A DNA stretch of 64,000 nt from JADKAV01 sp041393775 (lineage in GTDB: Bacteria > Actinomycetota > Actinomycetes > S36-B12 > UBA10799): positions 62,001 to 126,000 of the forward strand of contig JAWKJM010000006.1 of NCBI GenBank assembly GCA_041393775.1, in the 5' to 3' direction. The translations under genes and the position numbers were made by a program. The notes under the pieces are model-generated. The model worked only from the letters and a program-made list of their open reading frames with translations, was not told where the DNA came from and made no database searches. Each line of letters starts with the position of its first letter. The stretch's first letter is position 1. Shown in pieces: positions 44,999-53,061 of the stretch.

Positions 44999-45499
44999 AT
45001 GCCCGCGCTCATCGACGAGGTCCAGCGTTACGACGCCGACCCGGCCACGGTCTTCGACATGCTCGCTGACGAGGAGTTCATCATCCATAAGTGCAACCAG
45101 AGCGGGTCCTTGGAAGTCTCTGCGGGCGTTTGGGCCAATGGCGAGCAGGTCATCATCCACAATCGCCGTGTGCTGCCTGCAAAGCTGCCAGGATTCGTGA
45201 AGCGCTTCGTGGGCGAAACACTTCCACTCGATGAGACCCAGACGTGGGGTCCGGTGGCCGAGGACGGCTCCCGCAAAGCCGAATTCGTCGTCGACTTCGA
45301 CGGTCAGCCCATCGCTTTCTCGGGAACCATCACTTTGCTCCCCAGGGGTGATCAGACCGAGGTGGAGACCAAGGGCGCGATCAAGTGCTCCGTCCCATTG
45401 GTGGGCGGCAAGATCGAGAGAGTCGCTGCAGAGTGGATCGCCAAGTACCTCAACAAGGAGCAGCGCGTCGGCGAGGAATGGCTCTTGGATCACCCCTGA
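44999..45499 (+). CDS. DUF2505 family protein (START/SRPBCC-like)
   Basis: 166 residues, no signal peptide. The pattern of a short N-terminal helix, several beta strands and a final long helix (GGKIERVAAEWIAKYLNKEQRVGEEWL) fits the SRPBCC ligand-binding fold to which DUF2505 is assigned. The function is unknown. Its last 10 bases overlap the 3' end of zapE on the other strand. Confidence 0.8.
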   Translation: MPALIDEVQRYDADPATVFDMLADEEFIIHKCNQSGSLEVSAGVWANGEQVIIHNRRVLPAKLPGFVKRFVGETLPLDETQTWGPVAEDGSRKAEFVVDFDGQPIAFSGTITLLPRGDQTEVETKGAIKCSVPLVGGKIERVAAEWIAKYLNKEQRVGEEWLLDHP

Positions 45500-46500
45500 T
45501 CGCCAGCGAGTTCGGCGAGGGCAGCCAAGCGCGACAATGCCCGGAAGTACTTCTTCCGGTACCCGCCTTTGAGCATCTCGGGTGCGAAGATGTGCCCGAG
45601 CGACTCCCCCGCCGCGGCCACGGGGATGTCCTGGTCGTATAGGCGGTCGACCAACACCACCCAGCGCAGGGCGACGTCCTGGTGGGCGAGTTGATGCACG
45701 CCGGTCAGACCGACCATCGACACCCCGTCGACCAGCCGTGCGTAGCGGGACGGGTGCACTTTGGCCAGATGGTCCGACAGCCGGTCGAAGTCGTCCAAGG
45801 TGGCGTCCGGCGTGGCCGCCACCGCTTCTCCGACAGCATCGGGACGCCACGATGGTGGCGCCTTCGGGACACCGCGATGGCGGTAGTCCACGCCGTCGAT
45901 ACGGATCACGTCGAAGTGCGCCGCCAGGCCCTGGATCTCCCGTAAGAAGTCGTCGGCAGCGAAGCGCCCTTCCCCCAACGAGTCCGGCAGCGTGTTGGAG
46001 GTCGCTGCCAGGCGCACGCCCTTCTCGGTCAGCGCCATGAGCAGTGAACTCATCAGCACCGTGTCGCCGGGGTCGTCCAGCTCGAACTCGTCGATGCACA
46101 CCAGCGCCATGTGCGAAAGTGCTTCGGCGGCACCTGCGAAACCCAGAGCGCCCACCAGATGGGTGTACTCGACGAACGTGCCGAACGCTTTCGGCCCCGG
46201 CGACGCGTGCCAGATCGCCGCGAGGAGGTGGGTCTTCCCCACCCCGAAACCGCCGTCGAAGTACAGCCCCGGTCGCATCTCGGCCGGGGCGGCCCTCCGC
46301 AACCATCCTTTGCGCCGTGGCGTGGAACCCGCGGTGACGAAGGCCCGCGCCGCAGCTACCGCGGCCGCTTGTCCCGGGTAGTAGGGATCCGGGACGTAGG
46401 AGTCGAAACTGACGGTGCCGAAGTGTGGAGGGGGGACCAGGCCCGCGACCAAGTCCGCTGCCTTGACCGCGGGAACGCGCTCGCACAGACTCTGGGGCAC
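45490..46500 (-). CDS. zapE: Cell division ATPase ZapE (AFG1 family)
   Basis: 336 residues, a P-loop ATPase. Walker A FDGGFGVGKTHLL, Walker B LVCIDEFELDD, sensor AATSNTLPD. In proteobacteria ZapE acts on the FtsZ ring; the role of the actinobacterial homologue is less certain. GTG start with TAGATT 7 bases upstream. Divergent from the RibD-C reductase gene. Confidence 0.9.
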   Translation of the reverse strand: MPQSLCERVPAVKAADLVAGLVPPPHFGTVSFDSYVPDPYYPGQAAAVAAARAFVTAGSTPRRKGWLRRAAPAEMRPGLYFDGGFGVGKTHLLAAIWHASPGPKAFGTFVEYTHLVGALGFAGAAEALSHMALVCIDEFELDDPGDTVLMSSLLMALTEKGVRLAATSNTLPDSLGEGRFAADDFLREIQGLAAHFDVIRIDGVDYRHRGVPKAPPSWRPDAVGEAVAATPDATLDDFDRLSDHLAKVHPSRYARLVDGVSMVGLTGVHQLAHQDVALRWVVLVDRLYDQDIPVAAAGESLGHIFAPEMLKGGYRKKYFRALSRLAALAELAGDQG

Positions 46501-46571
46501 GCATGGGAATCTACCCGGCCGTCATGGGCGCCAACGCGCCTGACCCACATGGAAGGTGTTCATATAGGCAG

Positions 46572-47135
46572 ATGGACGACGAACAGTTGTGGCGGTCGTA
46601 TGCCTGGCCCCAGCAGTCGCTGCGGGTCAACTTCGTGACGAGTATCGACGGTCACATTCAGGGCCCCGACGGATTGTCGGGCACGCTAAGCAACCCTCAT
46701 GACAGACGTCTGTTCCACATGCTGCGTGCAGGGTGCGACGCGGTGCTGGTAGGTGCCGGAACCGCTCGGCGGGAGAAGTACAGGCCGATTCAGGTCAAGG
46801 CCGAATGGTCGGGCCTTCGGTCCCAGACCCAGCCACCGGTGCTGATCATGGTGTCGGCGAGCGGCAATGTGCCCGACATCGAAGGGGCCGTGATCTCCGA
46901 CGGGACAGATCTGCGGGAGATCAAAGACCGGTACCCCCGGATCCTGTGCGAGGGCGGTCCCCACCTTTTCACAGCACTGCTGGAGCAGGGCTTCGTGGAC
47001 GAACTGGCATTGAGTGTCTCGGCGATGCTCGGCGGCGCGGGGCATTTGCTGACCGGGACCGTGACTGCCGGAGCGATTCCGAAGCACGCGCACACCGCCC
47101 CTGAAGGCATCTTCACGCTCTGGGACATCACATGA
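46572..47135 (+). CDS. RibD C-terminal/dihydrofolate reductase-fold pyrimidine reductase
   Basis: 187 residues. RVNFVTSIDGHI, DAVLVGAGTARREKYRP and ILCEGGPHLFTALLEQGFVDEL are typical of the RibD reductase domain, but there is no deaminase domain, and it is not next to other riboflavin genes. It may be a stand-alone NADPH reductase. Several upstream in-frame starts exist (46503, 46524); MDDEQLWRSY at 46572 fits the family length best. Its stop overlaps the ligC start (ATGA), which ties it to the repair pair. Confidence 0.82.
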   Translation: MDDEQLWRSYAWPQQSLRVNFVTSIDGHIQGPDGLSGTLSNPHDRRLFHMLRAGCDAVLVGAGTARREKYRPIQVKAEWSGLRSQTQPPVLIMVSASGNVPDIEGAVISDGTDLREIKDRYPRILCEGGPHLFTALLEQGFVDELALSVSAMLGGAGHLLTGTVTAGAIPKHAHTAPEGIFTLWDIT

Positions 47136-48193
47136 TCGCGCCCATGTTGGCCAAGGCGGTCGGTGACCAAGTGCCTACCACGCCGGGCCTGCTTTTCGAA
47201 CCAAAATGGGACGGCTTCCGTTGTCTCGTGTTCAGGGAGGGCAACGGGTGCGTCCTGCAGAGCCGCAAACAGGAGGACTTCTCATACCTGTTCCCGGAAG
47301 TCGTCGAAGCGTGCATGCGTCTGCCCGCCGGCACCACCCTGGACGGGGAGCTGGTGATCGTCGGTGACAAAGGCCTCGAGTTCGACCTCTTGAGCAACCG
47401 CATCCGGCCACGCTCCGAAGCCGGTGGCTGGAAGATCCGAGAACTGTCGCAAGACACGCCTGCGCAGTTCGTCGCGTTCGACCTTCTCCGTTGGGGCGGT
47501 GACGACATCTCCCAGCGCCCCTTCGCCGACCGGCGCCGAGTACTCGAGAGCATCGACCTGCCCACGCGTATGCACCTGACGCCGATCACCGAGGATCCGG
47601 ATGTGGCCCGCGAGTGGTTCGCGATGTTCGAAGGTGCCGGACTCGACGGTGTCGTATGCAAGCCGTCGGACCAGCCCTACTCTCCCGGCAAACGGACAAT
47701 GCTAAAGGTCAAACACGTACGCACCGCCGACGTGGTCGTCGCCGGGTGGCGGCCATACAAGAATGCTGCACCTGACGGGTCGCCCATGGTTGGAGCACTG
47801 CTGCTGGGGCTCTACGACAACGAAGGGACGCTGCACAACGTGGGTGCCGCAGGGGCCTTCAGCCGGGAGAACAGGGTCGCGCTCGCGCGCGAACTGGCCC
47901 CCATCGAGGTGGGTCCGGACGATGACCATCCGTGGAAATGGGAGGTCGAAGGTCAGCGCGTGCCGGGCATGCAATCACGCTGGACCGGCAAGAAGGACAT
48001 GGGCTTCCACCCGCTGCAACCGGTCCTCGTCGCCGAGGTGAAGTACGACCACATGCAGGGCAACAGGTTCCGGCACGTGGCCTCGTTCGTGCGGTGGCGC
48101 CCCGACCGTGAACCGGGCAGTTGCACGTATGAACAACTCGAGCAGCCAGTTCGTTTCGACGTCGCAGCGGTGCTCGCCGGGCAGGTGCGGTGA
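47132..48193 (+). CDS. ligC: ATP-dependent DNA ligase, LigC type
   Basis: 353 residues: nucleotidyltransferase domain with motif I EPKWDGFR (adenylated Lys, residue about 25), TLDGELVI, AFDLL, GVVCKPSDQPYSPG and motif V LKVKHVRTADVVV, then an OB domain. It lacks the nuclease and polymerase modules of LigD. Mycobacterial LigC proteins take part in Ku-dependent end joining or excision repair with a stand-alone PrimPol, exactly the gene that follows. No ku gene is in the window. Confidence 0.93.
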   Translation: MIAPMLAKAVGDQVPTTPGLLFEPKWDGFRCLVFREGNGCVLQSRKQEDFSYLFPEVVEACMRLPAGTTLDGELVIVGDKGLEFDLLSNRIRPRSEAGGWKIRELSQDTPAQFVAFDLLRWGGDDISQRPFADRRRVLESIDLPTRMHLTPITEDPDVAREWFAMFEGAGLDGVVCKPSDQPYSPGKRTMLKVKHVRTADVVVAGWRPYKNAAPDGSPMVGALLLGLYDNEGTLHNVGAAGAFSRENRVALARELAPIEVGPDDDHPWKWEVEGQRVPGMQSRWTGKKDMGFHPLQPVLVAEVKYDHMQGNRFRHVASFVRWRPDREPGSCTYEQLEQPVRFDVAAVLAGQVR

Positions 48194-49218
48194 TGGCAGA
48201 CGAGACGCACGTCGAGGTCGGCGGTCGGTCAGTGCGGGTGTCCCACCCGGACAAGATCTACTTTCCCGAGCCCGGCTACACCAAGTTGGACGTGGTGTCG
48301 TACTACGCCGCGGTGTCGGAGTTGATGCTGCCTTACCTGCGCGATCGCCCGACTGCTCTCGAACGCTGGCCGGACGGGGTGCTGCCGGGAGTGAAGATGG
48401 CCCAGCGCGGACGGCGGGTGAATGCGGGCGAGGCGTTCTACCAGAAGCGCATCCCGTCGCACGCGCCGGAATGGATCCATAGCGCTCAGATCGCATTCCC
48501 CTCGGGACGGACCGCAGACGAGATCACACCCACCGAACCGGCCGTCATCGCCTGGTGCGCCAATCTCGGCACCATCGTCTTCCACCCCTGGGCTGTGACC
48601 GCTCCCGATGTCGAACACCCCGACGAGTTGCGCCTCGACCTCGACCCGCAACCGGGTACCGAATTCGACGACGCGGTCGAGGCCGCCGCCGTGTTGCGCG
48701 AGATCCTCGACGAGCTCGGGATGCAGGGCTGGCCGAAGACGTCGGGTGGTCGGGGTCTCCACGTGTTCGTACCGATCGAACCTCGCTGGAACTTCATCGA
48801 TGTACGGCATGCGGCGATCGGCATCGGCCGCGAGATGGCGCGACGCGCACCGGAACTGGTGACGGTCGAATGGTGGAAAGAGAACCGCGGCGAGCGGATC
48901 TTCCTGGACTACAACCAGAACGCCCGCGACCGCACGATCGCGAGCGCCTTCTCCGTACGGCCGCGGCCCAACGCCCCGGTGTCCACTCCCCTCACCTGGG
49001 ACGAGGTTCCCGGGACCCAGCCGGGTGACTGGACGATAGCCACGGTCCCGCAGCGGGTGGCCGACATTGGCGACGTTCACGCCGATCGCTGGGGTCGGGC
49101 GTTCGATCTTCAGCCGGCGCTGGACCTGTACGACGGGGACGAGATGCCCTATCCCCCGGACTATCCGAAGATGCCCGGCGAACCGAAACGGGTGCAGCCG
49201 AGCCGGGCGCGGGACTGA
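48193..49218 (+). CDS. LigD-type primase/polymerase (Prim-PolC, stand-alone PolDom)
   Basis: 341 residues, archaeo-eukaryotic primase fold that fills gaps with ribonucleotides in NHEJ or excision repair. N-terminus VRVSHPDKIYFPEPGYTK, TALERWPDGV, FYQKRIPSHAPEWI; catalytic DLDPQPG (about residues 152-158), SGGRGLHVFVPI and the third acid region IFLDYNQNARDRT. The ATG overlaps the ligC stop (TGATG). The last 17 codons (PKMPGEPKRVQPSRARD) are the source or target of the repeats that recur at 51987, 58436, 60865 and 62415, so its 3' end marks the border of the accessory array. Confidence 0.93.
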   Translation: MADETHVEVGGRSVRVSHPDKIYFPEPGYTKLDVVSYYAAVSELMLPYLRDRPTALERWPDGVLPGVKMAQRGRRVNAGEAFYQKRIPSHAPEWIHSAQIAFPSGRTADEITPTEPAVIAWCANLGTIVFHPWAVTAPDVEHPDELRLDLDPQPGTEFDDAVEAAAVLREILDELGMQGWPKTSGGRGLHVFVPIEPRWNFIDVRHAAIGIGREMARRAPELVTVEWWKENRGERIFLDYNQNARDRTIASAFSVRPRPNAPVSTPLTWDEVPGTQPGDWTIATVPQRVADIGDVHADRWGRAFDLQPALDLYDGDEMPYPPDYPKMPGEPKRVQPSRARD

Positions 49219-49235
49219 GTCGTGCCTGTGCGACC

Positions 49236-49754
49236 TGTCTAGTCGGCACGTTCGGTGATGTTCGTGCAGTCTGTGCGGGTTCGTGCAGTTGGTTGGTGTT
49301 CCTCGCTGCCTGAGCGTCAACCAACTACCCCAACGACATCCAACGGGGCTAGCGGCGCTCTCGCTGCGCAGCAGAGTGGCCCGCGGACCGGATCACGGTG
49401 GGTTCGCTGCTTCACCCCTCCGGCAAGGTGTGAGGCTGACCAGCACGAGACCGCGCACCACTCGAAACACGCCACCTGCTCGTTGCTGGGCCGCATCCCA
49501 TCACACTGCCCTGAGCCGATGTCCATGCGATTGGGGCAGAACTGGCTGCAGTACCTTGTCGCACAAGCGCACCGCTTCCCCCACAACATCTGCGCGATCG
49601 CCGACAGTGTGTACGTCACCAAGCATCGACCCTTTCGCAGGTCCTGCTGGGCGGTCCGCACGAATGACTGCCCCACCGCTCGTCGGCGCGGCACCCCGTC
49701 ATCGGTGCTGCCATGTTCCAGGGCCGGCATCAACGCCCCTGTGAGACCACCCGG
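49236..49754. other. Gene-free stretch with a conserved hairpin (49287-49326)
   Basis: AGTTGGTTG (49287-49295) and CAACCAACT (49318-49326) pair perfectly around a 22-base loop. A second version stands at 51185-51224 with a C-G for T-A exchange in the stem, and the flanks (GTTCGTGCA, ACTACCC) are alike. The rest, to the stop of the secreted-protein gene at 49755, has short Cys-rich reading frames on the minus strand (49317-49733), but I see no family or binding site and do not call a gene. Confidence 0.6.
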
Positions 49755-51017
49755 TCAGTTACCCCCCACCCACGGGATCGGGTACACGAACTGCCACCCG
49801 CCGGGGAAGTTCGGCATGGTCTCCATGTACTGGGGCCACCCCTCGAACGTCGTGACCTTGGGTAACTCCTCCTCCAACTGCTCGGCCACTTCCTCCGCAG
49901 CCTCGGCGGCCGCCTCCGCCACATCGGCGCCGGCCTCCGCCGCTTCGCCCACCGCAGCCACGCCGTCGGCCAGCGCCGGCAGGTCGGCCCCGCCGGTCAC
50001 CACCGTCACAGCGACGATCACCGCGACGATGAGAACGGCGGCGAGGACCTCCAGCACAATTGCCCAAGGCCCCTGCTTGTCGAAGAATTGCTCGAAGGAT
50101 GTGAGCATGTTGAAGGTGCAGGAACTCTTGTCAGGCCAAGTGATGGTTCCCTTGTAGCCGAACGTCTGGTTCTCGAACAGCACGACGGCCACCTGCCCGA
50201 CACCCATCGTCGGCTGCGGAGATTTCGCACACGGGTTGCTGCCGGAACTTCCGTCGTACTTGTACGTATAGTTCACACCCGCCTCATCACCCTCCAGCGT
50301 GAAGCCGGTGGCGATGTTCGCCGCCGGGTCGCCCAGGACGGCCAGAAGCATGGTCTTGTCATCGAACGTGGCAGGCTGTGCGGACGCCGACGCGCCGGTC
50401 GACGAGTCGCCGTTGCTGAAGGTCAGTTGCAGGTTGCGTCCGGTGTCGTTGGCGAAGATGTAGCCGTAGCCCCACGCGCCCGCCGTCGACGAGGCGGTCT
50501 GGGACGTGGCCGAACCGGATGACGCTGACAATGAGGATGCCGACGACTTCTTCAGCCGTACCTTCGCACGGTAGACGTGCTGGCCCCAGGACACCTTCCG
50601 CTTCAGGGAGAAGCGGCCATCCTGCTTGACCTTCCTGATGGTCTTCCAGCGACCCTTGGTCTTCCGCACGATCCCGAAACGCCCGCCACCCTGCAGTTCC
50701 TGGATCAGAACGCTTCCGGCGGCACCTTGGCGGCGCACGACCCCCTTGAGCACGATGCGATCGCCGGCGGCGACACGGGAGTACTTCTTCTTGCTCAGTC
50801 GAAGGGTCACGCAGTCGTTCTTCGAGGACTTCTTCCCCTCTTTGGGAGAGGGGTCACAGGTCGCGGCTGTCAGATCCGCCGCACCGCCGACTGACGGTGC
50901 GACACCACCAGGTGAGTGCAGCGGGACCGCTGCCTGCGAGGGAAGCGACGTCAAGACGACCGCCACCGAGACCGGCACCGCAAGCGAGTACTTCAACCAA
51001 CGCATCGAGATTCCCAT
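49755..51017 (-). CDS. Secreted or surface protein with late membrane helix, unknown function
   Basis: 420 residues. A signal peptide (about 1-30, ending SQAA), a basic beta-rich domain (about 60-160: TLRLSKKKYSRVAAGDRIVLKG, RWKTIRKVKQDGRFSLKRKV) reminiscent of actinobacterial secreted sandwich domains, a Ser-rich linker (about 160-185), a central domain with YIFANDTGRNLQLTFSNGD and FENQTFGYKGTITW, a membrane helix at about 338-362 (AIVLEVLAAVLIVAVIVAV), an Ala/Glu-rich helix (EAAEAGADVAEAAAEAAEEV) and a Trp/Pro-rich tail. GAGGGAGCGG precedes the ATG. No family recognised. Confidence 0.75.
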   Translation of the reverse strand: MGISMRWLKYSLAVPVSVAVVLTSLPSQAAVPLHSPGGVAPSVGGAADLTAATCDPSPKEGKKSSKNDCVTLRLSKKKYSRVAAGDRIVLKGVVRRQGAAGSVLIQELQGGGRFGIVRKTKGRWKTIRKVKQDGRFSLKRKVSWGQHVYRAKVRLKKSSASSLSASSGSATSQTASSTAGAWGYGYIFANDTGRNLQLTFSNGDSSTGASASAQPATFDDKTMLLAVLGDPAANIATGFTLEGDEAGVNYTYKYDGSSGSNPCAKSPQPTMGVGQVAVVLFENQTFGYKGTITWPDKSSCTFNMLTSFEQFFDKQGPWAIVLEVLAAVLIVAVIVAVTVVTGGADLPALADGVAAVGEAAEAGADVAEAAAEAAEEVAEQLEEELPKVTTFEGWPQYMETMPNFPGGWQFVYPIPWVGGN

Positions 51018-51318
51018 GATCCGCTCCCTCGTTGGACGGTGAGGCTACTCGCACCACCCAAGACATTCCAGGTCCGAACGGGGGAACCCCCATCCCTTCT
51101 TCGTCGTTGCCGGCCTATTGGGTGCCGACCCCGACACGCTGAGCAGCGACCCGCTTGGTCGAGTGCGTTCGTTGGCGTTCGTGCAGTTGGCTGATGTTCG
51201 TCACTGTCCGAGCGTCAGCCAACTACCCGAACCCCATCAAACGCGACTACCCGCGCCAAGGCCGGCGGCTGACGCGGCACGCACGGGCCACAACCTCATC
51301 GGGGCCCACGTGCCGTGT
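51018..51318. other. Gap with the second covarying hairpin (51185-51224)
   Basis: AGTTGGCTGA (51185-51194) pairs with TCAGCCAACT (51215-51224) around 20 bases; it matches the hairpin at 49287 with compensating stem changes. It lies 3' of the SGNH fragment. Nothing else is seen in this stretch. Confidence 0.6.
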
Positions 51319-51756
51319 CTACTTGCGCCGCTTGCCGATGAACTGCTTCACCTTGTCCTTGTTGGAAGGCTTCACCGAGATGTTGCCCAAGAACTGGACG
51401 ATCACCCTCACCTTGCCCTGGCCTCCCACTCTGGACCACTTCTTGGGCAAGGAGATCTTGCGGCTACCGCTCTTGGGCAGGTTCACGGACTTGTAGCGCA
51501 CCACGGCTTTGGTGTTCACCGCCCGCACACCGACGCGGCCGGTCTTCGGCCCTTTGGTAGTGACCTTGACCTTGAGCCGGATGCGCTTGCCAGGCTTGAT
51601 CGTCGCCGGGGAGAGAAGCTTCGATTTGACCGAAGCGCCGAGTGGCTGAAGTGTCGTGAACTCCCGCGCGATCGGTGGCACCTGCGTGAACAGGGTGGTC
51701 GACAGCATGTTCGCGTACTGCAGCTGGCCCACCTCGTTCGGGTGGAGTCCGGCGCC
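51319..51756 (-). pseudogene. 3' fragment of an SGNH/GDSL-hydrolase gene with a basic C-terminal domain
   Basis: The frame from about residue LHPNEVGQLQYANML downstream is coherent: that motif is the catalytic Asp/His block V region (DGLHPN type) of SGNH hydrolases, followed by a linker and a Lys-rich beta domain (IKPGKRIRLKVKVTTKG, KKWSRVGGQGKVRVIV). Upstream of about 51756 the same frame turns into Arg/Pro/Gly-rich nonsense that is the reverse of a rhodanese fragment. The first two thirds of the enzyme, including the Ser block, are missing. It is therefore called a truncated remnant. Confidence 0.7.
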
Positions 51757-51778
51757 GGTGCCGCCGCGGCCAGCCCGG

Positions 51779-51882
51779 CGAACGTGCCGGTCCGATTGGG
51801 ACACCCCGATGTGGCCGTCTACGGCGGCGGACTCGCCGAGTGGCGCGCAGACCGCAGCCTGCCGCTGGAGCGGGGAGCCTGA
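51779..51882 (+). pseudogene. 3' remnant of a rhodanese/sulfurtransferase gene
   Basis: About 34 codons reading ANVPVRLGHPDVAVYGGG, then LAEWRADRSLPLERGA and a stop. This matches the C-terminal segment of a rhodanese domain (GHPDVAVYDGGLAEW pattern). The catalytic Cys loop and everything before it are absent. It abuts the SGNH fragment on the opposite strand, so two unrelated gene ends are joined here. Confidence 0.65.
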
Positions 51883-51986
51883 TCGTGGGACCACGGTTCT
51901 GGTCAGACCGCCTTGATGGCAGCCGCAGACGCCTCGGGATCGCGTCCGCTGGTGCGGATGATTCGGCCAGGGCAAGTGATTGGCAC

Positions 51987-52114
51987 GGATTCGCCGGAAT
52001 ATCTTGTCGCACAGCGCACCCCTATCCCCCTCGTGACGCACACCGTCACCGGGTGAACATTCCGAAGATGCCGGGCGAACCGAAACGGGTGCAGCCGAGC
52101 CGAGCGCGGGACTG
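51987..52114 (+). repeat. PrimPol-tail repeat, copy B
   Basis: A conserved block from GGATTCGCCGGAATATCTTG to about 52060 is followed by 54 bases that equal the end of the primase/polymerase gene with two synonymous changes, including the stop (encoded PKMPGEPKRVQPSRARD). It folds as an imperfect palindrome: TTCGCC-GG-ATCTT on the left against AAGAT-CC-GGCGAA on the right, with an inner GTGACG/CGTCAC hairpin. The toxin-antitoxin pair starts 56 bases after it. Confidence 0.9.
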
Positions 52115-52169
52115 AATCAGGTCAACAGCAAGGCTAGACGGTCGTAGCACGAGGTGCGACACTGGGGGC

Positions 52170-52424
52170 ATGTCCACAACCATCAGCCAGAGAGAACTTC
52201 GCAACTCCAGCGGTGACATCATGCGCCGATTGGAGGCTGGAGAGACGTTCATCGTGACCCGAGCGGGCAAGCCCGTTGGCGAACTGGGTCCCGTCCGACG
52301 CCAGCATTTCGTCAGTTCCCAGTTTGTGGCTGACGTATTCCATGGTGCGCCAAGTATCCACCCCGATCGGCTTCGGAGGGATCTCGACGCGGTCGCAGAT
52401 CCTGGACTCGACCTCCGTGCCTGA
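52170..52424 (+). CDS. Antitoxin, Phd/YefM type
   Basis: 84 residues. N-terminal TISQRELRNSSGDIMRRLEAGETFIVTRAGKPVGEL is the dimerising DNA-binding Phd/YefM fold; the C-terminal half (GAPSIHPDRLRRDLDAV) should wrap the toxin. It overlaps the toxin gene by 8 bases in another frame, the usual coupling. It likely represses its own promoter. It lies directly behind repeat copy B. Confidence 0.88.
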   Translation: MSTTISQRELRNSSGDIMRRLEAGETFIVTRAGKPVGELGPVRRQHFVSSQFVADVFHGAPSIHPDRLRRDLDAVADPGLDLRA

Positions 52425-52827
52425 GCAGCGTCCCGCGAGGGGAATACTCGACACGTCCGTTGTCATCGACCTTGAACGGATCGATCCGCGGACACTCCCT
52501 GTAGAGGTTGCGGTCACGGCCATCACCATGGCAGAACTCGCGGCCGGCCCCCACGCCACCACAGACCCCGCAGAGAAGGCTCGTCGCCAGGACCGCCTTC
52601 AACGCGCGGAGGCGGCCTTCGATGCCCTCGCGTTCGACACAGCCGCCGCCCGAGCCTACGGACTGATCTACGCGGCTGTGATGGCTCAGGGACGCAAAGC
52701 ACGGGGTGCTCGGGCGGTAGATCTGCTCATTGCGGCTGTGGCGGCGGCGCGCGGCATCCCGCTGGTGACGCGCAACCCCGAGGACTTCACGGGGCTCGCG
52801 GGCATTGTCACCGTTATCGAGGTATAG
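52417..52827 (+). CDS. PIN-domain toxin, VapC type
   Basis: 136 residues, Mg-dependent ribonuclease fold. Acidic residues: Asp12 in ILDTSVVIDLE, Glu40 in ITMAELAAGP, Asp in AVDLLIAAVAAARGIPLVTRNPEDF. The GTG start lies inside the antitoxin's last codons. VapC toxins usually cut tRNA or rRNA; the target here is unknown. It may stabilise the repeat-bounded unit in which it sits. Confidence 0.9.
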   Translation: MPEQRPARGILDTSVVIDLERIDPRTLPVEVAVTAITMAELAAGPHATTDPAEKARRQDRLQRAEAAFDALAFDTAAARAYGLIYAAVMAQGRKARGARAVDLLIAAVAAARGIPLVTRNPEDFTGLAGIVTVIEV

Positions 52828-53061
52828 GCACCAGGATCCGCTGGAGTCTGCTGCCACAACCACCATCGTGCGCGAGAAACCGATCATGGGTCTCCTTCAC
52901 CGAATGTCGGGACGTGCAGCCCCATAGGCATAGACCGTCCACCACCACGCGCAGCCACTGACCCGTGAGACGAACCCGTCCCGCCGATACGCGGGGCTAG
53001 CAGTTTCCGGTGCCCCGCTTGCGTCGCGTGGATTTCGCGCAGGACATCACACAGGCGCGAG

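Noticed and set aside
49317..49733. Possible 138-residue Cys-rich protein
   Set aside because: No binding site, no family, composition unlike neighbours; kept only as a note on the gap.
52062..52114. Independent small genes encoded by the repeats (VN-PKMPGEP peptides)
   Set aside because: The peptides equal the PrimPol C-terminus, have no binding site and differ in length; a gene-end remnant explains them better.
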